Assembly: GCF_007992195.1 (NCBI RefSeq)
Contig: NZ_BJZU01000016.1
Location: 1 to 64,000 of the forward strand
Length of the DNA stretch: 64,000 nt
Source: Methylobacterium oxalidis
GTDB lineage: Bacteria > Pseudomonadota > Alphaproteobacteria > Rhizobiales > Beijerinckiaceae
Direction of reading: 5' to 3'
The notes below the pieces were generated by a model. That model did not search any database and had not been told where the DNA came from. It saw only the letters and a program-made list of their open reading frames with translations. Within the stretch, counting starts at the first letter, position 1, and each line of letters opens with the position of its first letter. The translations under genes and the position numbers were made by a program. Below are positions 9,304 to 18,305 of this stretch, one piece after another.

Positions 9304-10742
9304 GGCGGCACGCTGGCCCCTGCTTCTTCACCCCGCTCGGCGTCCGCGGGGATGGTGATCCGGACAACAGTGCCCGGTGCGGCGTTGTCAAGTTCGAAAG
9401 TCCCGCCGAGCGCCTCGACGCGCTCGCGCATCCCCGACAGTCCGAGCCCGACCCGATGGTCCGGCTGCAGGCCGAGCCCATCATCGGTCACGTGCACCAC
9501 GATCATCTGGTCGTGCGTCTCGCGCGCGATCGCGGTGACCTGCGCCGCCTGTCCGTGGCGGACGGCGTTCGTCATGCTCTCCTGAATGCAGCGGAAGAGG
9601 GTGAGGTCGACGAGATCGCCGTAGCCGCGCGCAAGATCCTCGAACTGCCCGGCGAAGGTCGTCGCGGGATGGCGGCGCGCGAAATCGCGGACGAGGAGGT
9701 TCAGGCATTCGGCGAGCGGGACCTCGCCGAGGGCGTGGGGCCGCAACCTGTTGAGAAGGTCGCGATTCAGGGTCTGAACCTGCCCGACGATCATGCTGAT
9801 GTCGGCAGCGCGCGCGGCGAGCTTGTCGCGGTCGGGCGTCGCCTGACCCTGCGCGATGCGGCCGACCGAGGCCGCGTTGGCTTCGAGCGCGAACAGGCAG
9901 GGCCCGAACTCGTCGTGGAGTTCGAGCGCGGTGCGGCGACGCTCGTCGTCCTGCGCAGTCAGAAGCTGGCGGTTGAGGCGCCCGTTGGCGGCGCGCACCT
10001 CGGTCAGCGCCTCGGCGACGCCGTTGAAGCGCTCGGCGATGATGGCGAGCTCGCGGGAATCCGGCGGCTCGAGGCGGGCCGTGTAGTCGTGGTGCTCGAG
10101 TTGCGTCAGGCCGTCCGCGAGGTTCCCGAGCGGCGCCAGCACCCGTCCCAGCGCGAGGTAGAGGGCGATGAGCATCGCGGCGTTGATGCAGAAGGTCGAG
10201 ACGGAGAGCGCCACGGCGTAGCCCCAGACCTCGTCGATCTCGTCGAGCGGCTCGGTCACGATCCGGGCCGTGCCGATCTGCCGCCCGGCGGCGACGATTG
10301 GCAGCACGTGCTCCTGGATCGGCGGCGCGATCATCCGGGAGAACCATGTGGGAGCCACGTGCTTGTCCGAGCGGAGCCGCGTGAGCGCGACGCCGACTTT
10401 GCGGCCCGTCTCGTCGAACAGGGAGACCCGGACGTGCCGTAGTGCCTGAAAGCGCAGATCGAGGGTCTGGAGGAGCCTGTCCGCCGGTGTATCCTCTGCG
10501 AGTCGGATCGTGTCGGCCACCAGGAGCTCGACCGTGGCGAGCGAGGCGCGCGTCTCCACAGTCACGGCCGAGCGGGCGTTCAGCACGATCACCCCGCACG
10601 AGACGACCGCAGCGATGACGTCGATCATCAGGACGACGGCGATGAGCCGGGCGCGCGTCGGCAGTCCTGCCCAGAAGGCGAGGCGATGCGGTCGGGAAGA
10701 GGATATCGTCGGAGCCGTGCCGGCGGTGTCGGTCATCGTCAT
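9300..10742 (-). CDS. Membrane sensor histidine kinase (HisKA_3 type)
   Basis: About 480 residues. The start is taken at MTMTDTAG (ATG at 10742, or at 10736); the frame stays open further upstream without a convincing start. An N-terminal membrane helix is followed by a periplasmic segment of about 130 residues, a second membrane helix and a HAMP-like linker. The dimerisation region holds the phosphoacceptor histidine near residue 275 in LELHDEFGP. The ATPase domain has IQESMTNAVRHG, DDGLGL and GLGLSGMRERVEALGG. This is the NarX/UhpB-type architecture that pairs with LuxR-type regulators. The gene overlaps the response regulator by four bases. The input signal is unknown. Confidence 0.9.
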   Translation of the reverse strand: MTMTDTAGTAPTISSSRPHRLAFWAGLPTRARLIAVVLMIDVIAAVVSCGVIVLNARSAVTVETRASLATVELLVADTIRLAEDTPADRLLQTLDLRFQALRHVRVSLFDETGRKVGVALTRLRSDKHVAPTWFSRMIAPPIQEHVLPIVAAGRQIGTARIVTEPLDEIDEVWGYAVALSVSTFCINAAMLIALYLALGRVLAPLGNLADGLTQLEHHDYTARLEPPDSRELAIIAERFNGVAEALTEVRAANGRLNRQLLTAQDDERRRTALELHDEFGPCLFALEANAASVGRIAQGQATPDRDKLAARAADISMIVGQVQTLNRDLLNRLRPHALGEVPLAECLNLLVRDFARRHPATTFAGQFEDLARGYGDLVDLTLFRCIQESMTNAVRHGQAAQVTAIARETHDQMIVVHVTDDGLGLQPDHRVGLGLSGMRERVEALGGTFELDNAAPGTVVRITIPADAERGEEAGASVPP

Positions 10743-10895
10743 GGAGCAGGGCGCCTGCGCCCAGACCTTCAGAATCGCAAACGGTGCCGCCGAAGTCCAC
10801 GCGCCTGGAGCAGGGGTCCACAGCCGGTGCCGCGCCGCTCGCGCTTGTGAAACACGCCGTGCGCGGCTAGCTCGGAGCGTGTTGGACGCAGCGTC

Positions 10896-11861
10896 ATGCA
10901 CGGGACGAACGCGATCGCCGATCTCCTGCGCGCCGGTCTTGCGGATGCGGACACGGCCTGGAGCCTCGGCACGTTCGGAGCGGCGGCGGTGTTCCGGCGC
11001 TCAAGGGACGAGAGCGCCACTCCTCTCGAGGACGGGCGCCTCGGCGTCGTGACGCCGCGGGGCGGCGTCGGCCTGAAGCTGCCCGATGCGACCACAGCTT
11101 TCGCCTACGAGACCGCGCTCGGCGAGAACTGGAGCCACGCCGTCGCACTCTGCCTCCCGTGCGGTTTCGAGAATGGCGAGATCCGTCCGGCCGTGACAGA
11201 GCTGGGACCCGACGATGAAGCGCTCCGTTCGACGGACCGGGACGGGATCCTGTTCGACCTCGGCTTCGGTCTCAGATCCTGCGCGCCGTGCCTGCGGACG
11301 CGCGACCCCGGTGCGCTCGCGACCCTGCGCGGAGCGTGCGGCACTCCCGGCCTCGATCCGCAGGATCCCCGCCTCGCGGCGATCCCGCCCGGCGCGCTCA
11401 CCCTGGTCTTCACCGGACCGCTTGGCCGGATCGAGGTTGCGGGCGATGCGGGCGCCGGCGGGCCGCGGGCTCACGTGGTGGCGAGCGTCCTGCGGCTCGG
11501 CCGCAGCCACGCGGCGACGGCGCCGATCCCGGCCGGGTTCGTCCCGCACGCCTACATGCAGCCTCCGCATCCCTGCAAGGACGCGGCGAACGCGCCGACC
11601 GAATTCGACGTCGCCCGCCACGACGCCTTCCAGACGCTGCTGGCGCGCTGGGGAGACCCTGAACTCTTCGCCCTCAAGAAGCACTGCCTCGGGCGTGGCG
11701 AGCGGCCGCACCGGATGCCGGATCGATGGACGCGCAGCGTCGAGAAGGTCGCCCGCCTGCAGTCCGACAAGCTGCGAGCGAGTTTTCCACAGCCTTCAGG
11801 TCTCGCCGAGGATCACGACGGAGCACTTCCAGTCGTGTCCGGAAACGAAGCCTTAAGTTGA
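10896..11861 (+). CDS. Hypothetical protein
   Basis: A 321-residue soluble protein, divergent from the histidine kinase. No domain is recognised with confidence. It has no signal peptide or membrane segment. Several cysteines occur in the middle (LRSCAPCLRTRD) and there is a HPCKD segment. Codon composition matches neighbouring real genes, and the reading frame is not a mirror of a better gene. The C-terminal 40 residues are low in structure. The start is the first ATG of the frame and has no strong ribosome binding site. Confidence 0.65.
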   Translation: MHGTNAIADLLRAGLADADTAWSLGTFGAAAVFRRSRDESATPLEDGRLGVVTPRGGVGLKLPDATTAFAYETALGENWSHAVALCLPCGFENGEIRPAVTELGPDDEALRSTDRDGILFDLGFGLRSCAPCLRTRDPGALATLRGACGTPGLDPQDPRLAAIPPGALTLVFTGPLGRIEVAGDAGAGGPRAHVVASVLRLGRSHAATAPIPAGFVPHAYMQPPHPCKDAANAPTEFDVARHDAFQTLLARWGDPELFALKKHCLGRGERPHRMPDRWTRSVEKVARLQSDKLRASFPQPSGLAEDHDGALPVVSGNEALS

Positions 11862-12084
11862 TCACGGTTAATCCGGGGCTTCGAACACTCGTCATCGCGA
11901 TGACTGAGGAAGCGCGGGCGGACATCTTTGCGCCGTATTGTCCCGCTCATCTCGTCCACCAAGGCTGTTACCGCGTGCTGTTCGACCTGCGCCGGAGAAG
12001 CCGACGGCGCGGCAGCGCGCCGGGATCGGTCAGGGGGAGCGCCGGTCCATAACCGTGCGTCGCGTTAGGAAGAGACCCCGCCCG

Positions 12085-12990
12085 ATGATGAACGTCTCAA
12101 TCGATCCGTCGGAAGCCCGGACCGCAGCAGTCTCGGGCGATGCAGAGCCGAGTCGGCAGGCGGCGACCACGTCGCGCCCCGCGCTCGGCGGCAAGCTGCG
12201 CATCGTCCTGCTCGGCGGTCTGGCGCTCGGCGGCGTTGCCGCCTTCTCGTCCGCCTCCATGTCGTTCCTCGGCGGTCTCGCCGGTCCGCCGCCGAAGCCG
12301 ATCGCGATCAACCGCTCGGCGGCCGATTGGCCCGACCTGCGCGACGGCGTGCCGGCCCTCGCTACCGGAAGCGTCGCCCGTGAAGCCGCCGTCGTGACAC
12401 AACCTGCGGAAACCCCGGCCTTGCCCCTGCCGGAGCCCGTCGCGCCGTTGCGGGCGGCGCTCGACGCGCAGGCGCAACCCTCCGAAATCGCAGCGCCGGC
12501 GCCGCAACCCGTTCCTGCCCGGCCGGCCGCCGAGAAGGTCCCGGCCAAGCGCGCGCCGATGATCGAGAACGTCGCGACGGTCGCGCCGGCCCGCGAGGCC
12601 GTGGTGGTGAGCGCGGTCAAGACCGCCCACGCGCTGAGCCCCGCCCGGTCTCAGACCGTGAAGGCCCGCACCGCTGACGTCGCGTTCGCGGCACTGCCGC
12701 CCGAGCCGGCGAAGGAGACCGCGAAGGAAGCGGCCAAGGAAGCTTTCAAGGACGCGCCGAAGGAGGCCGCGAAGCCGCGGTCGAAGACCGCCGCAGCCAA
12801 GCCCCCCGCCGCGAGGAAGACCGAAGTGGCCTCGGCCGAGCCGGCGCCCACGGCGGCAGCCGCCGACGAACCCGAGACGACCGAGGTGTTCGGCCTCAAG
12901 GTGCCCTCGCTCGCCCCGGCGGGCCGCAAGCTCCGCGAGAGTGTCGAGGCCCTCGGCGAGGCCGTGAAGGGGCTGCCGGAGAAGTTCTGA
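12085..12990 (+). CDS. Hypothetical Ala/Pro/Lys-rich membrane-anchored protein
   Basis: A 301-residue protein with one hydrophobic segment at about residues 35-60 (IVLLGGLALGGVAAF) and a long Ala-, Pro- and Lys-rich tail that includes the repeat-like stretch AKETAKEAAKEAFKDAPKEA. This looks like a single-pass protein with an extended, probably periplasmic, tail. The start at 12085 (tandem ATG codons) is supported by an AGGAAGAG sequence about 11 bases upstream. No family is recognised. A function in envelope spanning is only a guess from composition. Confidence 0.68.
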   Translation: MMNVSIDPSEARTAAVSGDAEPSRQAATTSRPALGGKLRIVLLGGLALGGVAAFSSASMSFLGGLAGPPPKPIAINRSAADWPDLRDGVPALATGSVAREAAVVTQPAETPALPLPEPVAPLRAALDAQAQPSEIAAPAPQPVPARPAAEKVPAKRAPMIENVATVAPAREAVVVSAVKTAHALSPARSQTVKARTADVAFAALPPEPAKETAKEAAKEAFKDAPKEAAKPRSKTAAAKPPAARKTEVASAEPAPTAAAADEPETTEVFGLKVPSLAPAGRKLRESVEALGEAVKGLPEKF

Positions 12991-13209
12991 GGCGAGGAGC
13001 CGCGTCCCGGACGCCCGGAGCGCGGCGCCTGCGGGCGGAGGGTGGTGCGTTCCGCCGGCAAGGTTGCGACCGCACGGGGCTCGGCGCACGCTTCGGGTCT
13101 CTGACGTGGCCGGATATCATGGTGCTTCGGACGGCGGACCGGATGTCGCGAACGCGACCCGGTCGAGGGGCGGTCGCCGGCTCCGAACCTGACCTGTCAG
13201 GAGGCGGCC

Positions 13210-14094
13210 ATGACCAGCACTACGGCTCCGACACCTCAACCCGCGTCCACACAGCCGGCCGGCAGCGCCGGCGGCCCGCAGAGTTCGACCGTCCCGCAGC
13301 CGGATTTCAAGGCGATCAAGGAGCGCCAGCGTGCGACCTGGTCGTCGGGCGACTACGCGGTCGTCGGCACGACCCTGCAGATCGTCGGCGAGCGCCTGTG
13401 CGAGGCCGTCGATCTGCGGTTCGACGAGAGGGTGCTCGACGTGGCGGCCGGCAACGGCAACGCCTCCCTGGCGGCCGCCCGCCGCGGAGCCGACGTGACG
13501 GCGACCGATTATGTCGGCGCGCTGCTGGAGCGGGCCGGGGAGCGCGCGGCCGCGGACCGTCTCAGCATTCGACTGCAGGAAGCCGACGCGGAGGCCCTGC
13601 CGTTCGAGGACGGCAGCTTCGACGTCGTCCTGTCGACCTTCGGCGTGATGTTCACGCCGAATCAGGAGGCCGCCGCGCGAGAGATGCTGCGCGTCTGCCG
13701 CACCGGCGGGCGGATCGGGTTGGCCAACTGGACGCCCGACGGCTTCATCGGCCAGCTCTTCCGGCTGATCGGCCGCCATGTGCCGCCGCCGCCGGGTCTG
13801 CGCTCGCCCGCGCTGTGGGGCACGCCGGAGCGGCTCGACGAGCTGTTCGCGGGCCACGAAGTCGCCGCGACATCGCAAGTATTCAGCTTCCGCTATAGGT
13901 CGCCGGAGCACTGGCTCGACGTCTTCCGGACCTTCTACGGCCCCACGAACCGGGCATTCGCGGCGCTCGATGGCGAGCGGCAGGCAAGTCTCGAGGCGGA
14001 CATCCTCGATCTGCTGACGCGAAGCAACCGCGGCGGGAGCGAGACGCTGATCGTCCCGAGCGCGTACTTGGAAGTGGTCGTGACGAAGCGCTGA
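13210..14094 (+). CDS. Class I SAM-dependent methyltransferase
   Basis: A 294-residue protein whose start is fixed by AGGAGG five bases upstream. After a Pro/Thr-rich N-terminus of about 35 residues, the Rossmann-type methyltransferase fold begins. Motif I is LDVAAGNGNASL, followed by an acidic loop at VTATDY and the later motif FDVVLSTFGVMF, as in the Methyltransf_11/25 group. The substrate is unknown; relatives act on quinones, lipids or small molecules. It stands alone between hypothetical genes. Confidence 0.88.
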   Translation: MTSTTAPTPQPASTQPAGSAGGPQSSTVPQPDFKAIKERQRATWSSGDYAVVGTTLQIVGERLCEAVDLRFDERVLDVAAGNGNASLAAARRGADVTATDYVGALLERAGERAAADRLSIRLQEADAEALPFEDGSFDVVLSTFGVMFTPNQEAAAREMLRVCRTGGRIGLANWTPDGFIGQLFRLIGRHVPPPPGLRSPALWGTPERLDELFAGHEVAATSQVFSFRYRSPEHWLDVFRTFYGPTNRAFAALDGERQASLEADILDLLTRSNRGGSETLIVPSAYLEVVVTKR

Positions 14095-14213
14095 TCCCGG
14101 CAGGGGGACGGATTCGCCCTCGCGCGAGCAGCCTTCGGCGTGCAGGTGCGGGATGCACCGGATGATCCGCTCGCCGCAATCGAACCTGTGCGCGAGCCGG
14201 CCGTTGGCATGGG

Positions 14214-14468
14214 ATGCCGCGCAGCGCCATCGTCTGGAAACAGGATCGCATCGCCGACGTGCCCCTCCGTCGCTTCGTCGGGTGCGTCGGCCCGATCGAG
14301 GTGGGCTCCGTCGAGTATGACGGCACCCACCAACTCTGGACGTGGTGGAGCCCGCTCAACGACGAGGCCTGGGGCCATGCGGCGAGCGAAGTCGGGGCGA
14401 AGCAGGGCTTCGAGGTCTGGCTCCGAGGTTGGCTGGAGCATTTCCGGCCCCTTCTCGAAGCCGGATGA
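14214..14468 (+). CDS. Small Trp-rich hypothetical protein
   Basis: An 84-residue protein with an aromatic core (THQLWTWWSPLNDEAWG) and a C-terminal amphipathic helix rich in Trp and Phe. There is no signal peptide, and no family is named with confidence. It is judged real because the composition is balanced and aromatic-rich, unlike the arginine-rich shadows in the other frames here. No good ribosome binding site is seen. Confidence 0.5.
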   Translation: MPRSAIVWKQDRIADVPLRRFVGCVGPIEVGSVEYDGTHQLWTWWSPLNDEAWGHAASEVGAKQGFEVWLRGWLEHFRPLLEAG

Positions 14469-14723
14469 CGCCCTCCCTGATCCGCGTGGCGGCAGTGGGC
14501 GCGGCTCCGCTGGCCGCCTCTCGTTGCGTAATCGGAACGTCATCGTCCGCGTCCCGGCAGCCTGCTGCGTGTAATTGCCAGCCTTTCCACTGTCGGTCGG
14601 CTTCGGCACCGAGCGTTGCCGTGCGCGCGGTCAGAAGACACCATGTGACGGCGCGTCCAAGGACGATGGATCGTCCTTCGTCGCGCGAAACCCTCCCGTC
14701 CGATACGCTGGTGCGGGTCGAAG

Positions 14724-15398
14724 ATGGCAGCGTTGATCTCGCCGGACAGGCTCGCGTCCCGCCCCGTCGACGGGCGCGGCTTTCCCGTTCCCTGGTTCGT
14801 CGCCTGGGTGGACGGCACGCCGGATTTCCGCTGCGTCGCTCCCGGCAAGCTGGAGGAGGCGGTCCGACGCTCCCTCTGCTGGGTCTGCGGACGGCCGCTC
14901 GGCCGCTTCAAGACCTTCGTCACCGGCCCCCTCTGCGCGGTGAACGGCGTCTCGGCGGAGCCGCCCTCGCACCGGGACTGCGCCGAGCATTCGGCTCGGG
15001 CCTGCCCGTTCCTGTCGAGGCCGAGAATGCGGCGAAACGACAAGGATTTACCCGACGAAGCGCCCCATCCGGCCGGGCGGATGATCGACCGCAATCCGGG
15101 CGTCGCGCTGCTCTGGACAACGCGGAGCTACCGGGTCTTGCCGGTGGCGGGCGGGGCGCTGTTTAGCGTCGGGCCACCCGTTTCGGTGCAGTGGTTCGCC
15201 GAGGGGCGGGAGGCGCGGCGGGCGGAGGTCGTCGCGTCCCTGGAGAGCGGCCTGCCGCTCCTGAGGTCGGAGGCGGAGAAGGACGGGCCGGAAGCCCTGG
15301 CGGTGCTCGACCGGCTGTACCGGCAGGCCATGCGATGGGTGCCGACCGAGGCGGAATCCGGGGGCCGTAGCGCCGCGGGCGAGGGCCTCGGCCGGTGA
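14724..15398 (+). CDS. Hypothetical Cys/His-rich protein
   Basis: A 224-residue soluble protein with a possible zinc-binding cluster: CWVCGRPLG at about residue 52, then GPLCAVNG, HRDCAEHSARACPF. The C-terminal half has TTRSYRVLP and a segment (VSVQWFAEGREA) seen in uncharacterised phage- or plasmid-associated proteins, as far as I recall. The frame has balanced composition while the other frames are arginine-rich. The function is unknown. No operon partner is seen. Confidence 0.6.
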   Translation: MAALISPDRLASRPVDGRGFPVPWFVAWVDGTPDFRCVAPGKLEEAVRRSLCWVCGRPLGRFKTFVTGPLCAVNGVSAEPPSHRDCAEHSARACPFLSRPRMRRNDKDLPDEAPHPAGRMIDRNPGVALLWTTRSYRVLPVAGGALFSVGPPVSVQWFAEGREARRAEVVASLESGLPLLRSEAEKDGPEALAVLDRLYRQAMRWVPTEAESGGRSAAGEGLGR

Positions 15399-15594
15399 TG
15401 CGCGAGATGCTTCGGCGATCTTCGAGGTGCCAAAACCACCGTGATGGTCGACGATCACGGACGAGGTCCGGCAAGAGGTCCCGCCGCGCCGACCGTACGG
15501 TCCGAACCTGCCTCCCGCCTTCTCGCGGCCATAAAGGCCAAGCTCACTGCGGGCTGTCGCAGAGTAGCTACGTTCGAGTACCTCGGAGCTGCTG

Positions 15595-15849
15595 ATGACC
15601 CTTGTTCGCGCACTCGCACCGAGCGCCCTTCTGCTGTGCCTGCTCCTGGCCGCGGCGAACCTGCTCGTCGACGGACCTTTGCTCGCAGCCTTCGAAGGCA
15701 CCCCGAGGCCACTGGCAGCCCCGGTCTGCCAGCCCGCGGCCCGGATCGCCGACGCCGACGCGTCGGGCTGGATCGACCCGCCGCTGCGCCTGTCCGCGGA
15801 GCGGCGGCGGGAGGCGGCGGCGACCGCCGAGGAGCCGGCCGAGGAGTGA
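15595..15849 (+). CDS. Small exported or membrane hypothetical protein
   Basis: An 84-residue protein with an N-terminal hydrophobic stretch (LAPSALLLCLLLAAANLLV), likely a signal peptide or membrane anchor, and a charged tail ending in EEPAEE. GGAG lies about six bases before the ATG. It is unrecognised, and the call rests on the start signal and the hydrophobic N-terminus. Confidence 0.45.
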   Translation: MTLVRALAPSALLLCLLLAAANLLVDGPLLAAFEGTPRPLAAPVCQPAARIADADASGWIDPPLRLSAERRREAAATAEEPAEE

Positions 15850-16000
15850 CGGCGAAAGCTCCTCGCTTTCAGGTTGTGCAGCCGGCAGGCCGCGTCGCGC
15901 GGCGTGCCGGCCCGGTCCGAGGGAGCGGCCCCGGCCTCTCGGGGTCGGGATCGCTGGCCTCGGCTCATACCCGCCGGACGGGCGCGTCCGATGCGGCCGG

Positions 16001-16051
16001 CCTCATCGCGCGGATGACCTCATCGCGCGGATGACCTCATCGCGCGGATGA
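16001..16051. repeat. Three tandem copies of a 17-bp imperfect palindrome
   Basis: Three exact head-to-tail copies of CCTCATCGCGCGGATGA. Each unit contains TCATC and GATGA arms around GCGCG. The repeats straddle the end of the amidase gene, whose stop codon lies inside the third copy. They look like recent slippage; a terminator or protein-binding role is possible but not shown. Confidence 0.8.
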
Positions 16052-17605
16052 GCCGAGCGGCGGCGCGCTCGCCGGCGGCCGGCGCAGCTTCGTCGCCTGC
16101 TCGAACGCGTAGGCGAGGCCGAGAAGCCGCCCCTCGCTCCAGGGCCGGCCGAGGAGGTCGAGGCCGATCGGCACGCCGAGCGGCGCCGTCTCGCTCGGCG
16201 CCGAGAAGCCGGCCGGCACGTCGATGGCCGGAAATCCCGTGAGCCCCGCCACGATCCCGCTGCGATCGGCCTGGTTCAGCTCGCCGATCGGCACCACCAG
16301 CCGCTTCTGCAGCGGGTAGACCAGCGCGTCGAGGCGCTCGGCCTCGAACACCGAGGCGACATGCGCCTTGAAGGCGGCGATCCGCGCGAGCCGCGCCTTG
16401 TATTCCGGCTCGGCCATGCCGTCCTGGCGCGCCTCGGCGCCGGTGAGGAACGTCTCCAGCGCCGCCTTGTGGAACTGCCCCGAGGCGATGATGCCGGCGA
16501 GATCCTTGTGCGGGGCGTTCGGGATCGTGGCGAGGTACGGGTTGAACAGCGCCTTGAACTCGTAGGTCTGCACGTCGTTCTCGGCGTTGAGCCGGTTCGC
16601 CTCGAAGGCCGGATCCTCGATCGGCACCAGGGTGGCGCCGGCCTTCTCGAGGACGTCGAGGGCCTGCTCCATGACGCGGTTCACCTCGGCGTGCTCGGGC
16701 TTCGTGCCGAACAGCGGCCTGACCACGCCGAGGCGCGCGCCTCTGAGCGCGTCGGGCTTCAGGGAGGCCGCGTAATCCTCGGGCGGCCGGCCCGCCGCGG
16801 CCGCCGTGAGCGGGTCGTCGGGATCCGGGCCGGCCATGGCCTGCAGAAGGGCGGCCGCGTCGGAGACCGTCCGGGCGATGGGGCCGATGGCGTCCTGCGT
16901 CTTCGACACCGGCATGATGCCGCTCAGGCTGATCAGGCCCTGCGTCGGGCGCAGGCCCACGAGGTTGTTGGCCGAGGCGGGCGACCGGATGGAGTTGACG
17001 GTGTCGGTGCCCGTGCCGGCGAGCGCGAGGTTCGCCGCGACGGCAGCCCCGGTGCCGCCGCTCGAACCGCCCGGCGTGCGGGTCAGGTCGTAGGGGTTGC
17101 GCACCTGCCCGCCGAGCGAGCTGACCGAGACGCCGCCCTGCGCGAATTCCTGCAGGTTCGCCTTGGCGAGGACGATGGCGCCGGCCTCGCGCAGCTTCGC
17201 GACCGCGAACGCGTCCTTCGCCGGCTGCGCGCCCGCGAGCGAGGCGGAGCCGCCGGTCGTGGGAAGCTCGGCGGTGTCGTAATTGTCCTTGAGGACCAGC
17301 GGCACGCAGGCGAGCGGCTGCGCGGCGAGGCGCCCGCGGTCACGGTCGAACGCCTCGGCCTGACGGAGCGCCTGCGGGTTCACCGCGCGGATCGCCGCCA
17401 GCCTCGGCCCGGCCTGATCGTAGGCCGCGATCCGGTCGAGATAGGTCTGCACGAGGTCGCGGCAGCTGATCCGCCCCGCGGCGAGAGCCTCGCGGACGCC
17501 CGCGATCGTCGCCTCCTCGACCGGGAAGCGCTCCTGAGCCCGAGCGGGAGGGCCGAGGGCCGCGATCGCGACAAATGCACTCAGAGTGGTGATATGCCTG
17601 AACAT
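16037..17605 (-). CDS. Exported amidase (amidase signature family)
   Basis: A 522-residue protein. The start at 17605 is chosen because it begins a signal peptide (MFRHITTLS, hydrophobic core, PPARAQ); upstream codons are arginine/proline-rich. The amidase signature fold is clear: the catalytic lysine in PLVLKDNYD, then TPGGSSGGTGAAVAANLA with the serine pair, followed by SIRSPASANNLVGLRP. These enzymes hydrolyse carboxamides or aryl amides. Export to the periplasm suggests scavenging of external amides. The final codons lie in a 17-bp tandem repeat, so the last residues (LGSSAR) may be recently altered. It is divergent from the MarR efflux operon. Confidence 0.87.
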   Translation of the reverse strand: MFRHITTLSAFVAIAALGPPARAQERFPVEEATIAGVREALAAGRISCRDLVQTYLDRIAAYDQAGPRLAAIRAVNPQALRQAEAFDRDRGRLAAQPLACVPLVLKDNYDTAELPTTGGSASLAGAQPAKDAFAVAKLREAGAIVLAKANLQEFAQGGVSVSSLGGQVRNPYDLTRTPGGSSGGTGAAVAANLALAGTGTDTVNSIRSPASANNLVGLRPTQGLISLSGIMPVSKTQDAIGPIARTVSDAAALLQAMAGPDPDDPLTAAAAGRPPEDYAASLKPDALRGARLGVVRPLFGTKPEHAEVNRVMEQALDVLEKAGATLVPIEDPAFEANRLNAENDVQTYEFKALFNPYLATIPNAPHKDLAGIIASGQFHKAALETFLTGAEARQDGMAEPEYKARLARIAAFKAHVASVFEAERLDALVYPLQKRLVVPIGELNQADRSGIVAGLTGFPAIDVPAGFSAPSETAPLGVPIGLDLLGRPWSEGRLLGLAYAFEQATKLRRPPASAPPLGSSAR

Positions 17606-17744
17606 GAATCCTGCCGGTCGAACTAAGGGCGCCCACCTCAGGCATAGGGCGGGCCAAGTCGCCGGACAGGGCGGGCGGCAGGGTCGCGGCGTCGGCACGA
17701 TCGCGCCCGGCCCGAGGAAATCCGATCCGCGAGATCGGTTGCTT

Positions 17745-17766
17745 TATAATAGATAGGATACTATCT
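17745..17766 (+). promoter_or_regulatory. MarR operon promoter and operator
   Basis: A TATAAT hexamer at 17745-17750 is followed at once by the palindrome AGATAG-GATA-CTATCT (17751-17766). It lies about 50 bases before the MarR start and is the only such site in the intergenic region, so autoregulation by MarR of the efflux operon is likely. No good -35 hexamer was identified. Confidence 0.65.
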
Positions 17767-17813
17767 GATTGGACCGGGACGGCCCGAAGTCCCGGCTACC
17801 GTGGGTGTACCGG

Positions 17814-18305
17814 ATGCCGGACGACCATGCGCTCCTGCTGCGCGACTGCACCCAGGCCCTCCTCCTGGCCGGCCGGCAGTGGCGCCGCGTCGCCGATGCG
17901 GCGGCGCAGGCGCACGGGATCTCCGACGCGACCGCGCTTCCCCTGGTGATGATCGGGCGCATGGCGGGCGAGCCGCGCCAGAACGCGCTGGCCGAGGCGA
18001 TCGGCATCGAGGGCCCGTCCCTCGTGCGCCTCCTCGACCAGCTCTGCGCCGCCGGACTGGTCGTCCGCAAGGAGGACCCGACCGACCGGCGCGCCAAGGT
18101 CTTGAGCCTGACGCCCGCGGGCGAGGGGATGGTCGCGAGGATGGAATCCGAGCTCGATCGGCTGCGGGAGGCGGTGTTCGCCACCCTCAGCCCCACCGAC
18201 ATCGCGGCGAGCCTTCGGGTCTTCCGGGCCGTCATCGATTTCGGCCGCGCCGCCGCCGTCGCGCCGCGGACCGCCGGGCGGGCAGCGGTGGAGCCTGAGG
18301 CATGA
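17814..18305 (+). CDS. MarR-family transcriptional regulator
   Basis: A 163-residue winged-helix regulator. The core runs from RNALAEAIGIEGPSLVRLLDQL (recognition helix) to the wing VRKEDPTDRRAKVLSLTPAG, typical of MarR. The ATG at 17814 is preferred; a TTG at 17769 is also in frame but lies next to the operator. The stop overlaps the start of the FUSC gene (ATGA), so it is the first gene of the efflux operon. It probably represses the operon through the palindrome at 17751-17766 and releases it on binding an aromatic compound. The ligand is inferred from the family, not seen. Confidence 0.88.
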   Translation: MPDDHALLLRDCTQALLLAGRQWRRVADAAAQAHGISDATALPLVMIGRMAGEPRQNALAEAIGIEGPSLVRLLDQLCAAGLVVRKEDPTDRRAKVLSLTPAGEGMVARMESELDRLREAVFATLSPTDIAASLRVFRAVIDFGRAAAVAPRTAGRAAVEPEA

